The notes under the pieces: model-generated
Databases searched by the model: none
The model's input: the letters and a program-made list of their open reading frames with translations, nothing else
Told to the model about the DNA's origin: nothing
DNA from: Neurospora crassa OR74A
Lineage: Eukaryota; Ascomycota; Sordariomycetes; Sordariales; Sordariaceae
Length of the DNA: 64,000 nucleotides
Reading direction: 5' to 3'
Assembly: GCF_000182925.2 (NCBI RefSeq)
Contig: NC_026502.1
Location: 2,356,001-2,420,000, forward strand
In this document: one piece after another, positions 22,130 to 33,427 of the stretch
Numbering within the stretch: position 1 is the stretch's first letter
Layout: each line of letters opens with the position of its first letter
Position numbers and translations under genes: made by a program

Positions 22130-22627
22130 TCACGGTTGCTCCCCAACACCATCACTCCCCGCCCCTCCAGGTCCGTCGCCACCACCACCACCACCACCAC
22201 CACCACCATTCTCCCCAGCAGCAGGGCCACCCCAATCAATCTCCTGCTGCAAAACAATACTATAAACGCTCGCCTTCATAAGGGTAAACACCAAACTGGT
22301 CTTGCGCTCCAGCTCCCTTAGTCCATCGAGAATTGCGACCGAGGGCTGGGAGGCCAGCGTATCTAGTACTGAAGCAAGCTAGTAGTATCGATGATGATTG
22401 TTAGTGAATGGTTATTTATATTATGAGGAAGGCGAAGGAGGAGGGAAGCTGGGGGTTGGAACAGCGTATTTGGTGTATAGTTTGTGAAGGAAATTTTTTT
22501 TTTTTAAATGGTGTACCTTCTTCATGTTCTCTGCCAAACGCTCGTATTCGTCAAGAACGTCTTGTTCTGTTGGTGTGAGTTCTGGTGGGGAGTTGAGGAG
22601 GGGGTTTGATTGTTGTTGTTGCTCCAT
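22130..22627 (-). CDS. dad3: DASH/Dam1 complex subunit Dad3
   Basis: Subunit of the fungal DASH ring that couples kinetochores to spindle microtubules. Exons 22627-22517 and 22378-22130 join across a 138-nt phase 0 intron (GTAC donor, CTAG acceptor), giving 119 residues. The Dad3 core is complete: LTPTEQDVLDEYERLAENM at the end of exon 1, then SQPSVAILDGLRELERK, TSLVFTLMKASVYSIVL and QQEIDW in exon 2. Beyond the core, a Gly run of ten (encoded by an ACC/GGT triplet repeat at about 22178-22207) and a Gly-Asp-rich tail make the protein longer than the yeast one. The unspliced frame would read on into intron sequence after ENMKKV; the spliced model restores the conserved helix. Confidence 0.9.
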
Positions 22628-23269
22628 TTGGTGAAAATGTGTTTTTGGGGTTGACTTTTGGATTAAAGTGTATACTCGTCAAGTCGCATGGGTTGATGAA
22701 AAAGCTGGATTGCTTTTGAAATTAGATTTATGAAGATGTGGGATTTAATGAAGAGAGCTGACGGGAGTTAAGTTGTTGATGGGTGAAACAGAAGACAGTC
22801 GCGATTGGACGCGCAGTGCAGGAACATGTAATATTTCGCTATGATGGGAAGCATGTGGTCAGTGTAATTACAGCGTCTTGGTAAGTGCTAAATTACACTG
22901 TGTACGGTACTCAAGTTACAATACAGTAAACGCTGTTTTGGTGTCCCTCGAGGTTTTTCTGGACCTGTAGACAGCAGATCTACTCACATCACCTTCGTAC
23001 ATTGTCCCAATATGACCCTTGACATACACACCCTTTGATTACGACCTTCCTCCTATCCCTTACCCGTTTTCTTTTTGTTCTTTATCGGTCTTGGGCAGCA
23101 TAAGATGTACAATAAGCCCGTGATCTGCTAATAATATTCTGAAAAAGTCTCAATCAAGTCATTGCGACTCCCAGACGTTGCACACCCATTACCACAGACA
23201 GGTATCATGGAACCATCCGCAACGGGATACAATCGAGCAGCATTTGCAGATCTTCTCAGGGATAAGACG
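22628..23269. promoter_or_regulatory. dad3 promoter and 3' UTR of the upstream minus-strand gene
   Basis: AT-rich, no coding signal. Both neighbours are on the minus strand. Confidence 0.5.
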
Positions 23270-26122
23270 TCAGTAGGTCCTAGTCTTCCTTCTCCTTATT
23301 CCACTGGCCGAACTCTTTTGTCTTTCGTGCGCCTCCACGCCCACCGGCACATCCTCCAGCGCTCTCAGTTGCTTGGGGTTCACAATCCTTTTGACAGCAC
23401 CATACCAGCCCAGTTCCTGTCTTTTCCACGCCTTCGGCTTGATTCCGTTGGATGGTGTCATCTCCAGTATCACGCGAGGTAGCGCTTCTCCTGACACCGA
23501 TCCCTCTTCTGACTCATCCATTTGGGTGGTCTCGGTTTCCGTGTCTGCATCAAATCCCACACGTCTCTGAGGATCAGGGTAACTTGTAGTTTGTGCTAGG
23601 GTCATCCCAGGGGGCATCATCATCAAATGGACGTGGCCGGGTGAGAGTGGTGTAATGGGGGTTGTGTCGACAGTCTCCTCGTTCAGTACCCGACCATTGT
23701 CTTGAATATTGCTATCGCCATAGTGACTGCCTGTAGCCGTCGGCAGTTGGAAAGACGGCGGTAAAGATGGACGTTGTCTGTGGGGATCTGTTTGAGAGAA
23801 TGGTTGAGCAGTCGGTGAAGCAGTATCGGGCGGAGGATAAAACCCAGTTCTGTCTGTGTTTCCCACGAAAGGGTTGATTCCGATTGTTTGCTCCTCGTCA
23901 GTCTGCCCTCTTTGATGAGCATAGCTGCCACCTTCCTCTTGATCCATATTAACTTCCGTGCCATGATCATGGGTTGGATGGCGTCGCATCTCCATCTGTC
24001 TCTTCATCCGTTTGTGCTTTTGCCAGATAAGTTTTCCGATCCACCAACGCCATGTCTTCAAGGATAGGAAGCCCTTTGGGGGTGTTTCTTCCGTATCCCC
24101 TTCACCTCTGTTCCGATCCAAATCGGTAACTCCAGTCCCGCAAGTTTCACCTGTGTCATCAATATTTACCCCCACGGGAAGATCAGGAAGGGGGTAAGGA
24201 AACACCGCAGCCGCACTCGACAGTGAACTGACTACCACCCGTTCAGTGGCAACCTCAACCCAAACCTCAGCCTTACGGACTATGTCCGCGTAAATGATTA
24301 GACAGGCAACGACAGAAAGCGGAATGACTACCGCCCAGAAGATAAAGAACTTGGGAGCGCCCGGTCCGTACTCGTCGCCCATGGAGAGAATCCCAGAGAC
24401 AATGGGAAATGGAAGTAGAATTCCACCTAGATAGGAGATACGTTCAAGGGCCCGCTGGTTATCGGCTGATATTTTGTTGGATGTACCATGCTGGTGGGAG
24501 CTGATACGAAGAAGATGGCTGCGTTGAGGTGTCAGGCTGGCATAGGTTGCGATCCGGTTCAGGTTGTTGCCGGGTGTTGTCGTTCTGGATAGAGGAATGT
24601 TTGTGACCTTGGCTGTAGAGCTCATGGCTGTCGGTCTCTTTTTCGACGGCTTAACCTTTTCCTGGGTCACGCATGTTGGTGGGTTCTCGGGAGGCGTGGG
24701 GATAGGTAAGAGAATAGGGACGCCTGGTGATGCATTGAGAAGAGCGATTCGGCGCTTAGCTCGCGAAAGCAGCGTCTTCCAATCCGATCCAGATGAGAAA
24801 CCTCTCTCGCTTCCCTTGATACGGCCATTGTGGTCGGCGTAGAAAGCAGTGACGTCGGCGTTTCGCTCAAGTGACTGCACCATATACCAATAGAGAGTGA
24901 TGCTCTTCGACACTTCTCTCTCGATCAACTTCGGCTGCGACGCTGTCGGGGGTGCCAAAACTTCGAACAACTCGAGCCAGTGATTGTAGACAATGTCAGA
25001 CAGGACATTGGCAATGAAGCTTGGTGGATCAACCACTTCCGCGTGTTCGTTGGAGTTGTGGCAGAGCATTTCGTAAATCAAGTCCTCCAGGCATGGGACC
25101 TCTTCATCTTCACGATCGTCATACGCGTCGGGGGCAGCAACTCGGGGTCTCTGTGCATCCATAACCGGGCTAGTTTTCCTGGCCGTGGGAAACGATGCCT
25201 TCCGTAGATGTGACGAAGCAGCATCCCTCCACAGCGGCTTATCGAGGAACAGTACTCCAGCTCGAGGGTTCTGTTGCCGAGTAGAACTAATCCAGAGAGA
25301 TGCTCGGTTGAAGGCTGCCGCCAATCCTTTCGGCGTCTTCCCGTCTTCAGTCAAGGGTAGGACCTTCGGGCCAGTGATCATCAGATCAAGACCATCAAAA
25401 CCCGCTCCGGAGCTGTGATGAGTCTCTCGTCTGGACATCGAGGTACAATCGAATCCTTGTATAAGCTCGGGGTACTCAAACTGCGCAAAGCAACCTGCTT
25501 CGGCACTTCTGATGTTCGAGTGGCCTCGTCTACGTGGAAGGGTCAAACCAGAGCGTGAACAGTAGCTTCTCCGGGTAGCATGTGCATCCAGGAACGCGGA
25601 GTCAATGCTGAGCTCCTCGCTGGTGCGGAGAATGTCGACGTAATTCGCAGGGAGGCCATGAAAAACAAACAAGGTAACAGGTCCGTCCTTGTCCATGCCC
25701 GATATCAACTCACGCAGATCATCTGGACTGCCGACAATCGTCCTCCGGCATTGTTTCTTGGGATCCCATCTGAGCATATAGGCGGGCGTTGTTTCGAACT
25801 CGTGGAGGGGAGAGGCAAAGGAGCTCAGACGCTGGTGGTAGAAGGGGGAAGAGGCATCGCGAGGCGACTTATGTTGATGATGCAGCTGATGCTTGTATAC
25901 GGCCTCGTGGACATTGTTCTGCTCTTCGGCCGAGTCCATGTCGTGTCGGGGTCTTGCAAAACCTTCGTTGGGCTGGGGGCTGCTACACATCGACGTTGAC
26001 AGTTTGGTTGTCGGGGACGAAGGGCTTTTCGTGAGGACGAAGAATGACGAGACAGCCCAACGCACTCTCACTGCTGCTGCAAAGACTCCTTCTTTTGTCC
26101 ATGTTGGTGTTCCTTCCATCAT
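23270..26122 (-). CDS. 950-residue protein with two carboxy-side membrane spans, CorA-like topology
   Basis: One uninterrupted frame beginning MMEGTPTW at 26122; later in-frame ATGs (MCSSPQ, MDSAEEQ) could also serve. The first half is soluble, with RWDPKKQCRRTIVG and LFVFHGLPANYVDIL near residues 115-170. Two spans lie at about 560-585 (LGGILLPFPIVSGILSMG) and 592-618 (FFIFWAVVIPLSVVACLIIY), joined by the very short loop DEYGPGAPK. A long helix precedes span 1 (QRALERISY). This two-helix hairpin is the layout of CorA/Mrs2-type magnesium channels, but the GMN signature at the end of span 1 is replaced by SMGDEY. Many uncharacterised fungal CorA-like proteins share this. The last 330 residues are polar and low-complexity. 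Transport function is not shown. Confidence 0.82.
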   Translation of the reverse strand: MMEGTPTWTKEGVFAAAVRVRWAVSSFFVLTKSPSSPTTKLSTSMCSSPQPNEGFARPRHDMDSAEEQNNVHEAVYKHQLHHQHKSPRDASSPFYHQRLSSFASPLHEFETTPAYMLRWDPKKQCRRTIVGSPDDLRELISGMDKDGPVTLFVFHGLPANYVDILRTSEELSIDSAFLDAHATRRSYCSRSGLTLPRRRGHSNIRSAEAGCFAQFEYPELIQGFDCTSMSRRETHHSSGAGFDGLDLMITGPKVLPLTEDGKTPKGLAAAFNRASLWISSTRQQNPRAGVLFLDKPLWRDAASSHLRKASFPTARKTSPVMDAQRPRVAAPDAYDDREDEEVPCLEDLIYEMLCHNSNEHAEVVDPPSFIANVLSDIVYNHWLELFEVLAPPTASQPKLIEREVSKSITLYWYMVQSLERNADVTAFYADHNGRIKGSERGFSSGSDWKTLLSRAKRRIALLNASPGVPILLPIPTPPENPPTCVTQEKVKPSKKRPTAMSSTAKVTNIPLSRTTTPGNNLNRIATYASLTPQRSHLLRISSHQHGTSNKISADNQRALERISYLGGILLPFPIVSGILSMGDEYGPGAPKFFIFWAVVIPLSVVACLIIYADIVRKAEVWVEVATERVVVSSLSSAAAVFPYPLPDLPVGVNIDDTGETCGTGVTDLDRNRGEGDTEETPPKGFLSLKTWRWWIGKLIWQKHKRMKRQMEMRRHPTHDHGTEVNMDQEEGGSYAHQRGQTDEEQTIGINPFVGNTDRTGFYPPPDTASPTAQPFSQTDPHRQRPSLPPSFQLPTATGSHYGDSNIQDNGRVLNEETVDTTPITPLSPGHVHLMMMPPGMTLAQTTSYPDPQRRVGFDADTETETTQMDESEEGSVSGEALPRVILEMTPSNGIKPKAWKRQELGWYGAVKRIVNPKQLRALEDVPVGVEAHERQKSSASGIRRRKTRTY

Positions 26123-27356
26123 TGAATGTCTTCACGCAGAAGGTGCTAGGAACTGTCATGGCGTCTTGCAATCGGTGATGCTAGTTTCATCGTTCCTTCT
26201 CTTCGGATGTCTGTTGAGAGTCTTGAGTGACCTGGAGGTACCTACCTAGAGTTACTAACGTACATTCATAATTCCGGTTGCTGCTTCAGTTTCCGCTTGG
26301 TGCCATCATTACCGCGATATATCGTGCTCATCCCTCAAAATCGGCAAGTACTTCCAGCACTTCCTCGAATACCGCGAGGTGGCAAACCGACCATTACACA
26401 ACAGCCCAGGACTGTCATCTATGCATCTGGTCAACGCAGCTTGGGAGAGAGCTACCTACCAAGCATAGGCTGGTTGCAGACAATAAGGGAAGGCGACCAT
26501 GAGCGACGGTGGTCACACAGCAGATATCCGCGTCCAAATGCCACTCGTCAAATTTCCGCTTCAGCGATGTCGAAGCAACTGAGCGGCCAAGACGAACTCG
26601 GGCTGCAACTGTTGAGTGTCCATCGTCTTCTCTCCATATTAGACTGGTTGGCGTCGTGAGGTGAATGGCCCTCGGCAAGAATATGGCTTCATTGGGCTTC
26701 AAGGAGTCGCGTATGGCTCCGGGTCGAGTCCTCGCATCGTACACCATCGTTGTATTTACTGCGCAATTCTACTCGTGCTACACCGAATATTTCCAATATC
26801 TCATGACTAGATACTTTTTCCCGCTCATCGCCGCTCTCCCACCGAATAGCACCGACTGCTTTTCTCTCCTCCAATAAGTTACATGCCGTATAACAATGAA
26901 TCTTTGCTAGATCTGCACAACTGCGCTGGTTTCTTTGAGTCCTTTCTTCACCCTAGACTTCCCTTCCAAAAAAATAAAGATAAAAAAAAGCAACAAAACG
27001 CCACCGCCATGAAACTCCTTCAGATGAAGATGAAATGAAAATGGTGAGCCAAACCCCTTGAACAAGGTCCTCTGAGCACTCGTGTCCACGTGTCAGTCTA
27101 AAGTGAGTGAGATGTGTGAACGAGAAGAACGAGAAACTACGCTGCAGGCAGGTATGTTTCAGCTCTGCAAGTAGTAAAACAGAAAACAGGAAACACAGTG
27201 CAGAGCGCCAAATGAGTGTCGCCATGGGACGCGCCCTGCGACAGAACGCAAGGCAGAGGAGCGAGAGATGACGGAGCCATCGATTGATTGCGATCCTCAC
27301 CAGCTGAAAATGCCCTCAATAGAAACGACCAGGAGTTGGGACCTCCCGAAACTCCC
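26123..27356. other. Intergenic region of 1.2 kb between two minus-strand genes
   Basis: Contains the promoter of the CorA-like gene and the 3' UTR of nrc-2. Short overlapping ORFs only. Confidence 0.5.
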
Positions 27357-29417
27357 TTATCGTTTCTCGTAAGCATCAGAGTGGTACTCTTCATCCCCAT
27401 CGTGATGTAATGTAACGCTGTTGAACTCTTCGAATGGATCAACGGCATTCTCGCCTGGTGTTACCATCCCGCTTTCAAGTGGTTCCCCTTTGAGGCCCAT
27501 CTGCCTGGACCCGCTGATGTCCACGCTCTCACTTTCCTTGACGTTGCGGAAGTTCAGTGTATCAATGCCGCGACCTTGGTTCGGGACAATGGGCGGCTTC
27601 ATATGACGGATCAGAGCCCATTGTGTCGTCCTGAAGAAGGGATGAGTCTTAATGTCGGATGCACCAGCACGGGCACCTAGACGACGGTTCTCGTCCTTGA
27701 TAAGCAACTTGCGAATGAGTGATTTGCAAAGGCTGATGATTCAAGGTTAGCAAGTAGTCAGAGTAGAAAGCGTTGACAAGTATGAGAGACTCACTTTGAT
27801 ATTTGCGGCGCGCCGGCATGGTCAGGGAAGGGAATATCTTCCCTGAGGATGTTGGCGAACGTTGCGTTACGGTTCTTACCCTTGAAGGGGGTAGTACCGT
27901 ACAGCATTTCGTAGATAAGGATTCCGAGCGTCCACCAGTCGACTGCACTAGTATGCCCACTGCCCTTAATCACTTCCGGTGCGATATACTCTTCTGTGCC
28001 CACAAAGGAGTTTGTGCGGAAGTTTGCTATGCATGACTTGGTATCGATGGTCGGCAACGACGACGTACTCGTGCCGTTCTTGCCAATAATCATGGTTGGC
28101 TTGCCGCCCGGGTCGGACTGCTTGGACAGATCGAAATCTGAAAGCATGATATGTCCAGACTGATGCAGTAGAATATCTGTGATGATCGACAGTTAGTTAT
28201 GCGAAATGATCGGCATGATGAAAGGTGGGAAAAGTGGAAACGTACTCTCTGGCTTGAGATCCCGGTAGATGAATCCCATAAGATGCAGGTATTCAAGCGC
28301 AGCAGTCACCTCTGCGGCGTAGAAGCGAGCATCGTCCTCGGGGATACACTTGCCGGGACGTGTCTGTAGAGCTCTGAAGAACTCGCCACCGCTGCAGTAT
28401 TCCATGCAAAGGTAAAGGTAGTCCTCGGATTGGAAGGAATGATACAGGGTCACGATGAAGGGATGGTTGCTTGTCGCGAGGATTTCCTGCTCGGCCAAGG
28501 CTCTCTTGATCTTGTTACGCTTGATCATTTCCTTCTTGCTCAGAACTGTGTTGCTTTGTTAGTAAGGGGTGAGACACTGTACCGAACAGACGCGAAGACG
28601 TACCCTTCATGGCATATAACCTCCCGCTCTTCTTCTCCTTGACTAGATATACCTTGCCGACATCGCCCTTGCCAATCAACTTGATCTTGTCGAAACTCTG
28701 GGGGCCGACCTCAACGTTGCGGACCTTGATGGAGTTGGAGCTGTATGTTCGGCGGAAGGCGAGCGGCGACTGACGGATGGGAGGAGGCAGCGCTCCGAGA
28801 CCATCGGCATCGGGCGCAGCCAGACTTGTGGAGGAATCGTTGTTGGGCTTTTGCTCTGCGAAACCGACGGTGTTGGAATCCTTGCTCTCCTCGAGCGGCT
28901 CCTTGCTGAGTTCGGCCGTGGCAGGGCGGTCGCCGTTGCCCTGACCCTTTGAAAACAGGCCTTGAGCGTTGGGAGCACTGGCGACTCTCCTCAGTTTCCT
29001 CGCAAGCTCTTCTTTTGTGGCCGCCGTGGGCTGCTGCGAGCCTTCGGGGCCGTCGACCTTGAGTGAGGGCGTGTCGGGCGGGCTGGGCGGAACCGAGCCG
29101 TCATTGTGATGGCGCAGGCCCGGTTGGCCCTGGTGGGCAAAATACGGGTTCGCGTGTGCGGTCGGACTCATGGATTCGTCGAGCGGATTGCCCTCGCTCA
29201 CGACGGTGGTGCTGCGAAGGCGGCCGACGCTGAAGAAACGGGATTGACGGAAGCCGGAGGGCGTCTTGGCGTCGGCGCGTGGTGCTCCGCCGTGGGAGCT
29301 GGAGGTGGTGTGGGCATCGCGGTCCTTGTGGTCTTTGGAGCCGGAATTGATGCGGAAGAATTGCTTGATGCGCGAGGGGAAATGGCCTTCGCCGTTGGCG
29401 TTCTTTGTGGACGGCAT
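27357..29417 (-). CDS. nrc-2: AGC-family serine/threonine kinase NRC-2 (KIN82/FPK1 group)
   Basis: In N. crassa, NRC-2 represses entry into conidiation; yeast relatives Fpk1/Fpk2 regulate phospholipid flippases. Exons 29417-28604, 28545-28246, 28176-27795 and 27732-27357 join in phases 1, 1 and 2 to give 623 residues. A disordered Ser/Pro-rich half precedes the kinase. Kinase motifs: IGKGDVGKV loop, AMK (K271), YRDLKPEN (catalytic D367), DFD in place of DFG (residues 385-387), then a roughly 35-residue insertion before [10 protein letters not shown], and [18 protein letters not shown] plus the insertion is the mark of the fungal group related to plant AGCVIII kinases. The carboxy tail carries DPFEEFNSV, a hydrophobic-type motif. 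The start [11 protein letters not shown] matches my memory of the published protein. Confidence 0.95.
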
Positions 29418-31768
29418 CCTTGTGATGTAATGCTCATGAAGACGAGTCCATGATGCGACTTGTGGATGGGAGGAAGGGGGAAAGACGGGGGGGGCCCAAG
29501 GTCGTGCACTGGACTGCGAGTGCGCGAGTTGCCAATGCAGTGGAGGGTGCTGGGTGCAGCGGGTGGCCTGGCAGTTCCTCCGGTCTGAGTGGCAGCAGTA
29601 CCTAGGTAGTAGGCAGTGCCTGGGGTGGCCGGTGGTAGTGGCCCGTAGAGAGGGAGGTCGAAAGAGTGGATGGCAGAGTGGATAACAGATGACAAGTCTA
29701 ACAAGAAATGTCCGGACCGAGCCAGTTGCGTCTGGGTGTGTGCCCACTTGTTTACGAATGCTGGCGGCCAGGCACCTTCCACTTCCAGGATGCCGTCCAA
29801 TGGGGCTGCAGGCGTCGCTGTTGGGCACTCCGCGAAAGCTGTTTCGCTTCGGGTTTCTTCCATTACCTATGGTGCAACGGGCTGGTTGCTAAACACACAG
29901 TGACACCAGCGTTGTTCCCCACTGCATCATCCGCCTACTTAGAGGTACCTCCGGCTAGCTGGCAAGCACTCTAATGTGGTGATGTTCTGCTAGTGCAGCA
30001 ACCACAGGTACAGGTTTATTGGCCGAAGGTCGAATCATGGTGTCCAAAGACTCCAAGGAGACTGCCTGTTTCCAAGGTCTCCTCTGGATTCCTCAGGTTG
30101 GTGGAGTGTTACGGGACCTTCCGGCGCACGCCGACTGGAGCGATGAGAACGATCGGAGTCCCGACCATTTGAACTGCGCCTTCTTTCCAAGTTGAAGGGT
30201 TCTCGTCCAGTCATTTCGGCATCAATGGCACGCCATCTGTCATCCATTGAAAACTGCATTTATCAGCAAGGCAAAACCCCCAACCCGTCCCGTCTGGCCC
30301 GTCATGAGGCTCATGGTCAGCTTCAAACTCTCAGCAGCGAAGACGTGTAAAGCAACCTCGCAACACCTAGCGTACCGAGCATCATGTCTCAGTACCAGCC
30401 GTCTCTACGTACACTACCTTCTCTAAAAACACTGGTTTCTGTTGGATCGCAATCCTTTGGTCCCTGTCTTGCCGCCACCAGTCCACCACACCTCGCAGGG
30501 CTTGGCAACGTCTTTGATGGATCCAGACTGTCGAGTGCTGTCGAGGACCTGCAGATGGATGATGGAAAGGCTGGGACATCAGAGACAAGTACCTATGGAA
30601 GTCCTCTTTTATTACAATATCTAATAGGTCCAGTATATGCGCACTTCCCGTTGGCGACAGCTCGGAGCATAACCCGTCCCGGCAGTTACTGTCCGAAATC
30701 TGGTCGCTTTTAGCGAGGTTTATACACTACCTAGGTACTCATCACCCGAATTGGTGTTTAACGCAGGCAACCAGATAGCCAAGTAACCAACCTCAAGTTC
30801 CACGTTGACCGATCCCCGTCAAGCTGGGGAAGCCAAGCCTACCCCGGAAAGACCAAACTCATCAAGTTTCCTCAGTCTACTGTCTGTCACCTTCCAGTTA
30901 GTTTAGACTCTGACTGTGTATGTAGTGTACGCATGCACTGGTATCGTGATACATTCCCATCGCTGAGTGGGGGTTGATATCCAGGTCCCAGCCAGGTCAA
31001 GAACCCAAGCATAGAGGTATAGGCCAATTCACCTAGTTAGCTCTTCCTCATCTTCGACATGTCTCTCTAGTCTCCAAGCTTTTCACTCTGCATCTCCATA
31101 CTGTCGCAAAGTACCCGCTCCAAAAACCTCTTTCAAAGCGTCACATTGCAAAGACAAATATCCAGCGCTACCAAGCGTCTTAATAAGTCTATTGTAAAAA
31201 TTGCGACAATTGAAAAGGTTCTCCGGAATTGACATCATGGAAGTACTTCGAGTTTCATTTTACGTTGCAAATTCATCAACGCAAGAGATTCGGTCAGCTT
31301 TGTGTCTACTCTAAGTAACATTATTGTCTCGATGTAGTCTAGTGGCTGAATAGTGTGTTCGGCCGTGAACCAGAACGTCATCCGCTCCATTTCGCTCAAA
31401 GTCCATCTTTTCATGCAAGTCCTGGGCACTCTCCCATGGGGAGTTTACCCCTGGTTGCGTATCATTCAAGAGCCAGCTTTGCTGTCAAATAGCACGAAAT
31501 ATATCTATAGGCGAATATCAACTCACATCAAGGCAAAAAAAAAAAAGTACCAAGAACTTACTGCAACCTATGGTATGTTACGAACATTGGGAGCCCTGCA
31601 CTTGAGTATCGCTTGCTATGTTAAGAAGGTGTGAATGTACATAAGTATACAAACAATATGCCCCTACCTTTTCCACCACTTTCCACCCCATCAACACACA
31701 CGCAACCAGAACTACATTCACCCATCTCCTTCCATCCTTCATCCCCCCTTCGCCCTCCCGCTTAAACA
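29418..31768. promoter_or_regulatory. 2.3-kb region upstream of nrc-2
   Basis: Holds the nrc-2 leader and promoter and, at the far end, the 3' UTR of the zinc-finger gene. Both neighbours are on the minus strand. ORFs are short, overlapping and unconvincing. The nrc-2 frame stays open for 137 codons upstream of its ATG without another in-frame ATG. Confidence 0.5.
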
Positions 31769-33427
31769 TCAATCCTGGTACAACCCCCTCCACTGCGGAT
31801 CCCACCCACAACTCAACATCTTCCTCTTAACCTCCTTGCTTAGGTTTCCAGAAGCATTCTCCGGGACCTCCAGGTCTTCCTGGTCCGCTGCAAGCACCGT
31901 CACCTCTACCACGGGTCCCATCACTTTCTCGTAGTACTCCCAAAACTCGTCCTGCTTCTTCTTCTTGGCCGCCAAGCTCGCCTCCATCGCGTCCCGCTCG
32001 GCTTGCGTGTAGACTGGCTCCGGGGCTGCGTTCTCGTCTCTCAGGAAATGCACTCGCTCCAGGCGCACGCGGCGGCGGCGTTTGTCGTCGTCGTTTTCGT
32101 AAAGCTGGTCGCGGACGGAGGGGGTTACTTGGTTGCCGGAGGTGTCGAAGAGGTAGGGTGGTAGTGGTTGGAGTTTGATGGCGGTGGAAGTGGTGGTGGT
32201 GTTGGTGGTAGTGGTGGTGGTAACATCTAGGTGAGAGATGGATGATGACGATAACGGTTGTGATGGGAGGGCCGATGTTATGGTCAGGGGCTTCTCGGAA
32301 AGGGGAGACTCGATGCTGGTGTTGCGGGGGCCGTCGCCGACGTGCCAGAGGAAAGGTATCAGATGGCTTTCGTTGACGTGGGCTTCGAAGTGGGATCTGG
32401 TGGGTAGGGTGAGAGGTGGCAGCTCGGATTGGAGACGCTTGCTGTGGCACGAAGCCCATTTGCAAGTCTTGGGCTCTTGTGGTTGTTCTCTTGCTGATAG
32501 TAAATGGTGTTGGTGAGGTTGTCTGTAATCGCCGTGTACGACCAAAACGTGTTTCCGTAGAGTCTCAAAGTTGTGCAGCTCGGCCGGGCATCCCTCCCAT
32601 TCGCAGAGGAAGCGGATGTACCTGGGCGTGAGTTTGGAGAAAATTTCTCTAGGCAACTCATGGGGCTTCTTGGGTGGACGGCCTCTGCGCTTGACCTCGC
32701 TTGGCGCTTTGGGTTGTTTCGGAACTTTGGGTCTAGGGGGAGGCACGGGATTTCCTCGCATTGCGGCATAGGACAAGCCTGGTCTCCACCCGAACGGCCG
32801 CCCTCGTTTCTTTGTTGGATTGACCAGGGGTACTGGTGCTGGAATATCTGGTATCGGAAATGGTGGTGGTTGAACCTTCGGCGGCACATAGTTGGGTGCG
32901 GGAACAGTGGGGGTAGGTTTCGTCGATGGCCGCTCTGTGATTTTTCGCCTCTTCGGAGTGGGAGGCATCAGGTCTGATGTCACGAAACTGCCAACCATTG
33001 TATCTTCTTCTTTTTCCTTCTCCTCCTCCTCCTCCTCTTCGTCTGATGCAACATCTGGGACACTGATATAGGCCTCCTTCTTCACGCTTACCGGGAGCAT
33101 GACGGCGACCCGAGCTGACCTTGGTGTTCCATCGCGGACAGATGTCGATGTTGGCGTCGCATGTCGCTCAGATCTTGAGGGTTGCAAAGGCGAGAGCGTA
33201 GCTCGCCTCGGATGTTGGGGAACTTTGACGGGCGCTTGTAGTGATGGTTCATCCTCCACGTCTTCTGCATCGTAGAACTCATCCACGTCCTCTTCGTGAT
33301 CCCCTTGTTGGTTTGGGTCTAGATCCGGGTCATAGTCATCGCCCAGCTCATCATAATCGTCCTTAGGATCATAATTGAAGTTGTCGATAGGGTCGTCATC
33401 CGGGTAGAGGTCCGGGTCGTAGGGCAT
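31769..33427 (-). CDS. C2H2 zinc-finger protein with AT-hooks
   Basis: Single frame of 552 residues from the first ATG (MPYDPDLYP). The amino end is extremely acidic (runs of Asp and Glu to about residue 65), with a second Glu run near 130. Two AT-hook cores, KKRGRPFGW (about 205) and KRRGRPPKK (about 245), predict minor-groove DNA contact. A C2H2 finger follows, C-E-W-E-G-C with twelve residues to H and four to the next H, and then a looser second one starting CKWASC and ending HFEAHVNESH. A basic segment KRRRRVRLERVHF precedes an acidic carboxy end. It is therefore probably a chromatin-bound regulator in the nucleus. Thr and Asn runs come from a triplet repeat around 32195-32222. I cannot name an orthologue. 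Confidence 0.85.
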   Translation of the reverse strand: MPYDPDLYPDDDPIDNFNYDPKDDYDELGDDYDPDLDPNQQGDHEEDVDEFYDAEDVEDEPSLQAPVKVPQHPRRATLSPLQPSRSERHATPTSTSVRDGTPRSARVAVMLPVSVKKEAYISVPDVASDEEEEEEEKEKEEDTMVGSFVTSDLMPPTPKRRKITERPSTKPTPTVPAPNYVPPKVQPPPFPIPDIPAPVPLVNPTKKRGRPFGWRPGLSYAAMRGNPVPPPRPKVPKQPKAPSEVKRRGRPPKKPHELPREIFSKLTPRYIRFLCEWEGCPAELHNFETLRKHVLVVHGDYRQPHQHHLLSAREQPQEPKTCKWASCHSKRLQSELPPLTLPTRSHFEAHVNESHLIPFLWHVGDGPRNTSIESPLSEKPLTITSALPSQPLSSSSISHLDVTTTTTTNTTTTSTAIKLQPLPPYLFDTSGNQVTPSVRDQLYENDDDKRRRRVRLERVHFLRDENAAPEPVYTQAERDAMEASLAAKKKKQDEFWEYYEKVMGPVVEVTVLAADQEDLEVPENASGNLSKEVKRKMLSCGWDPQWRGLYQD

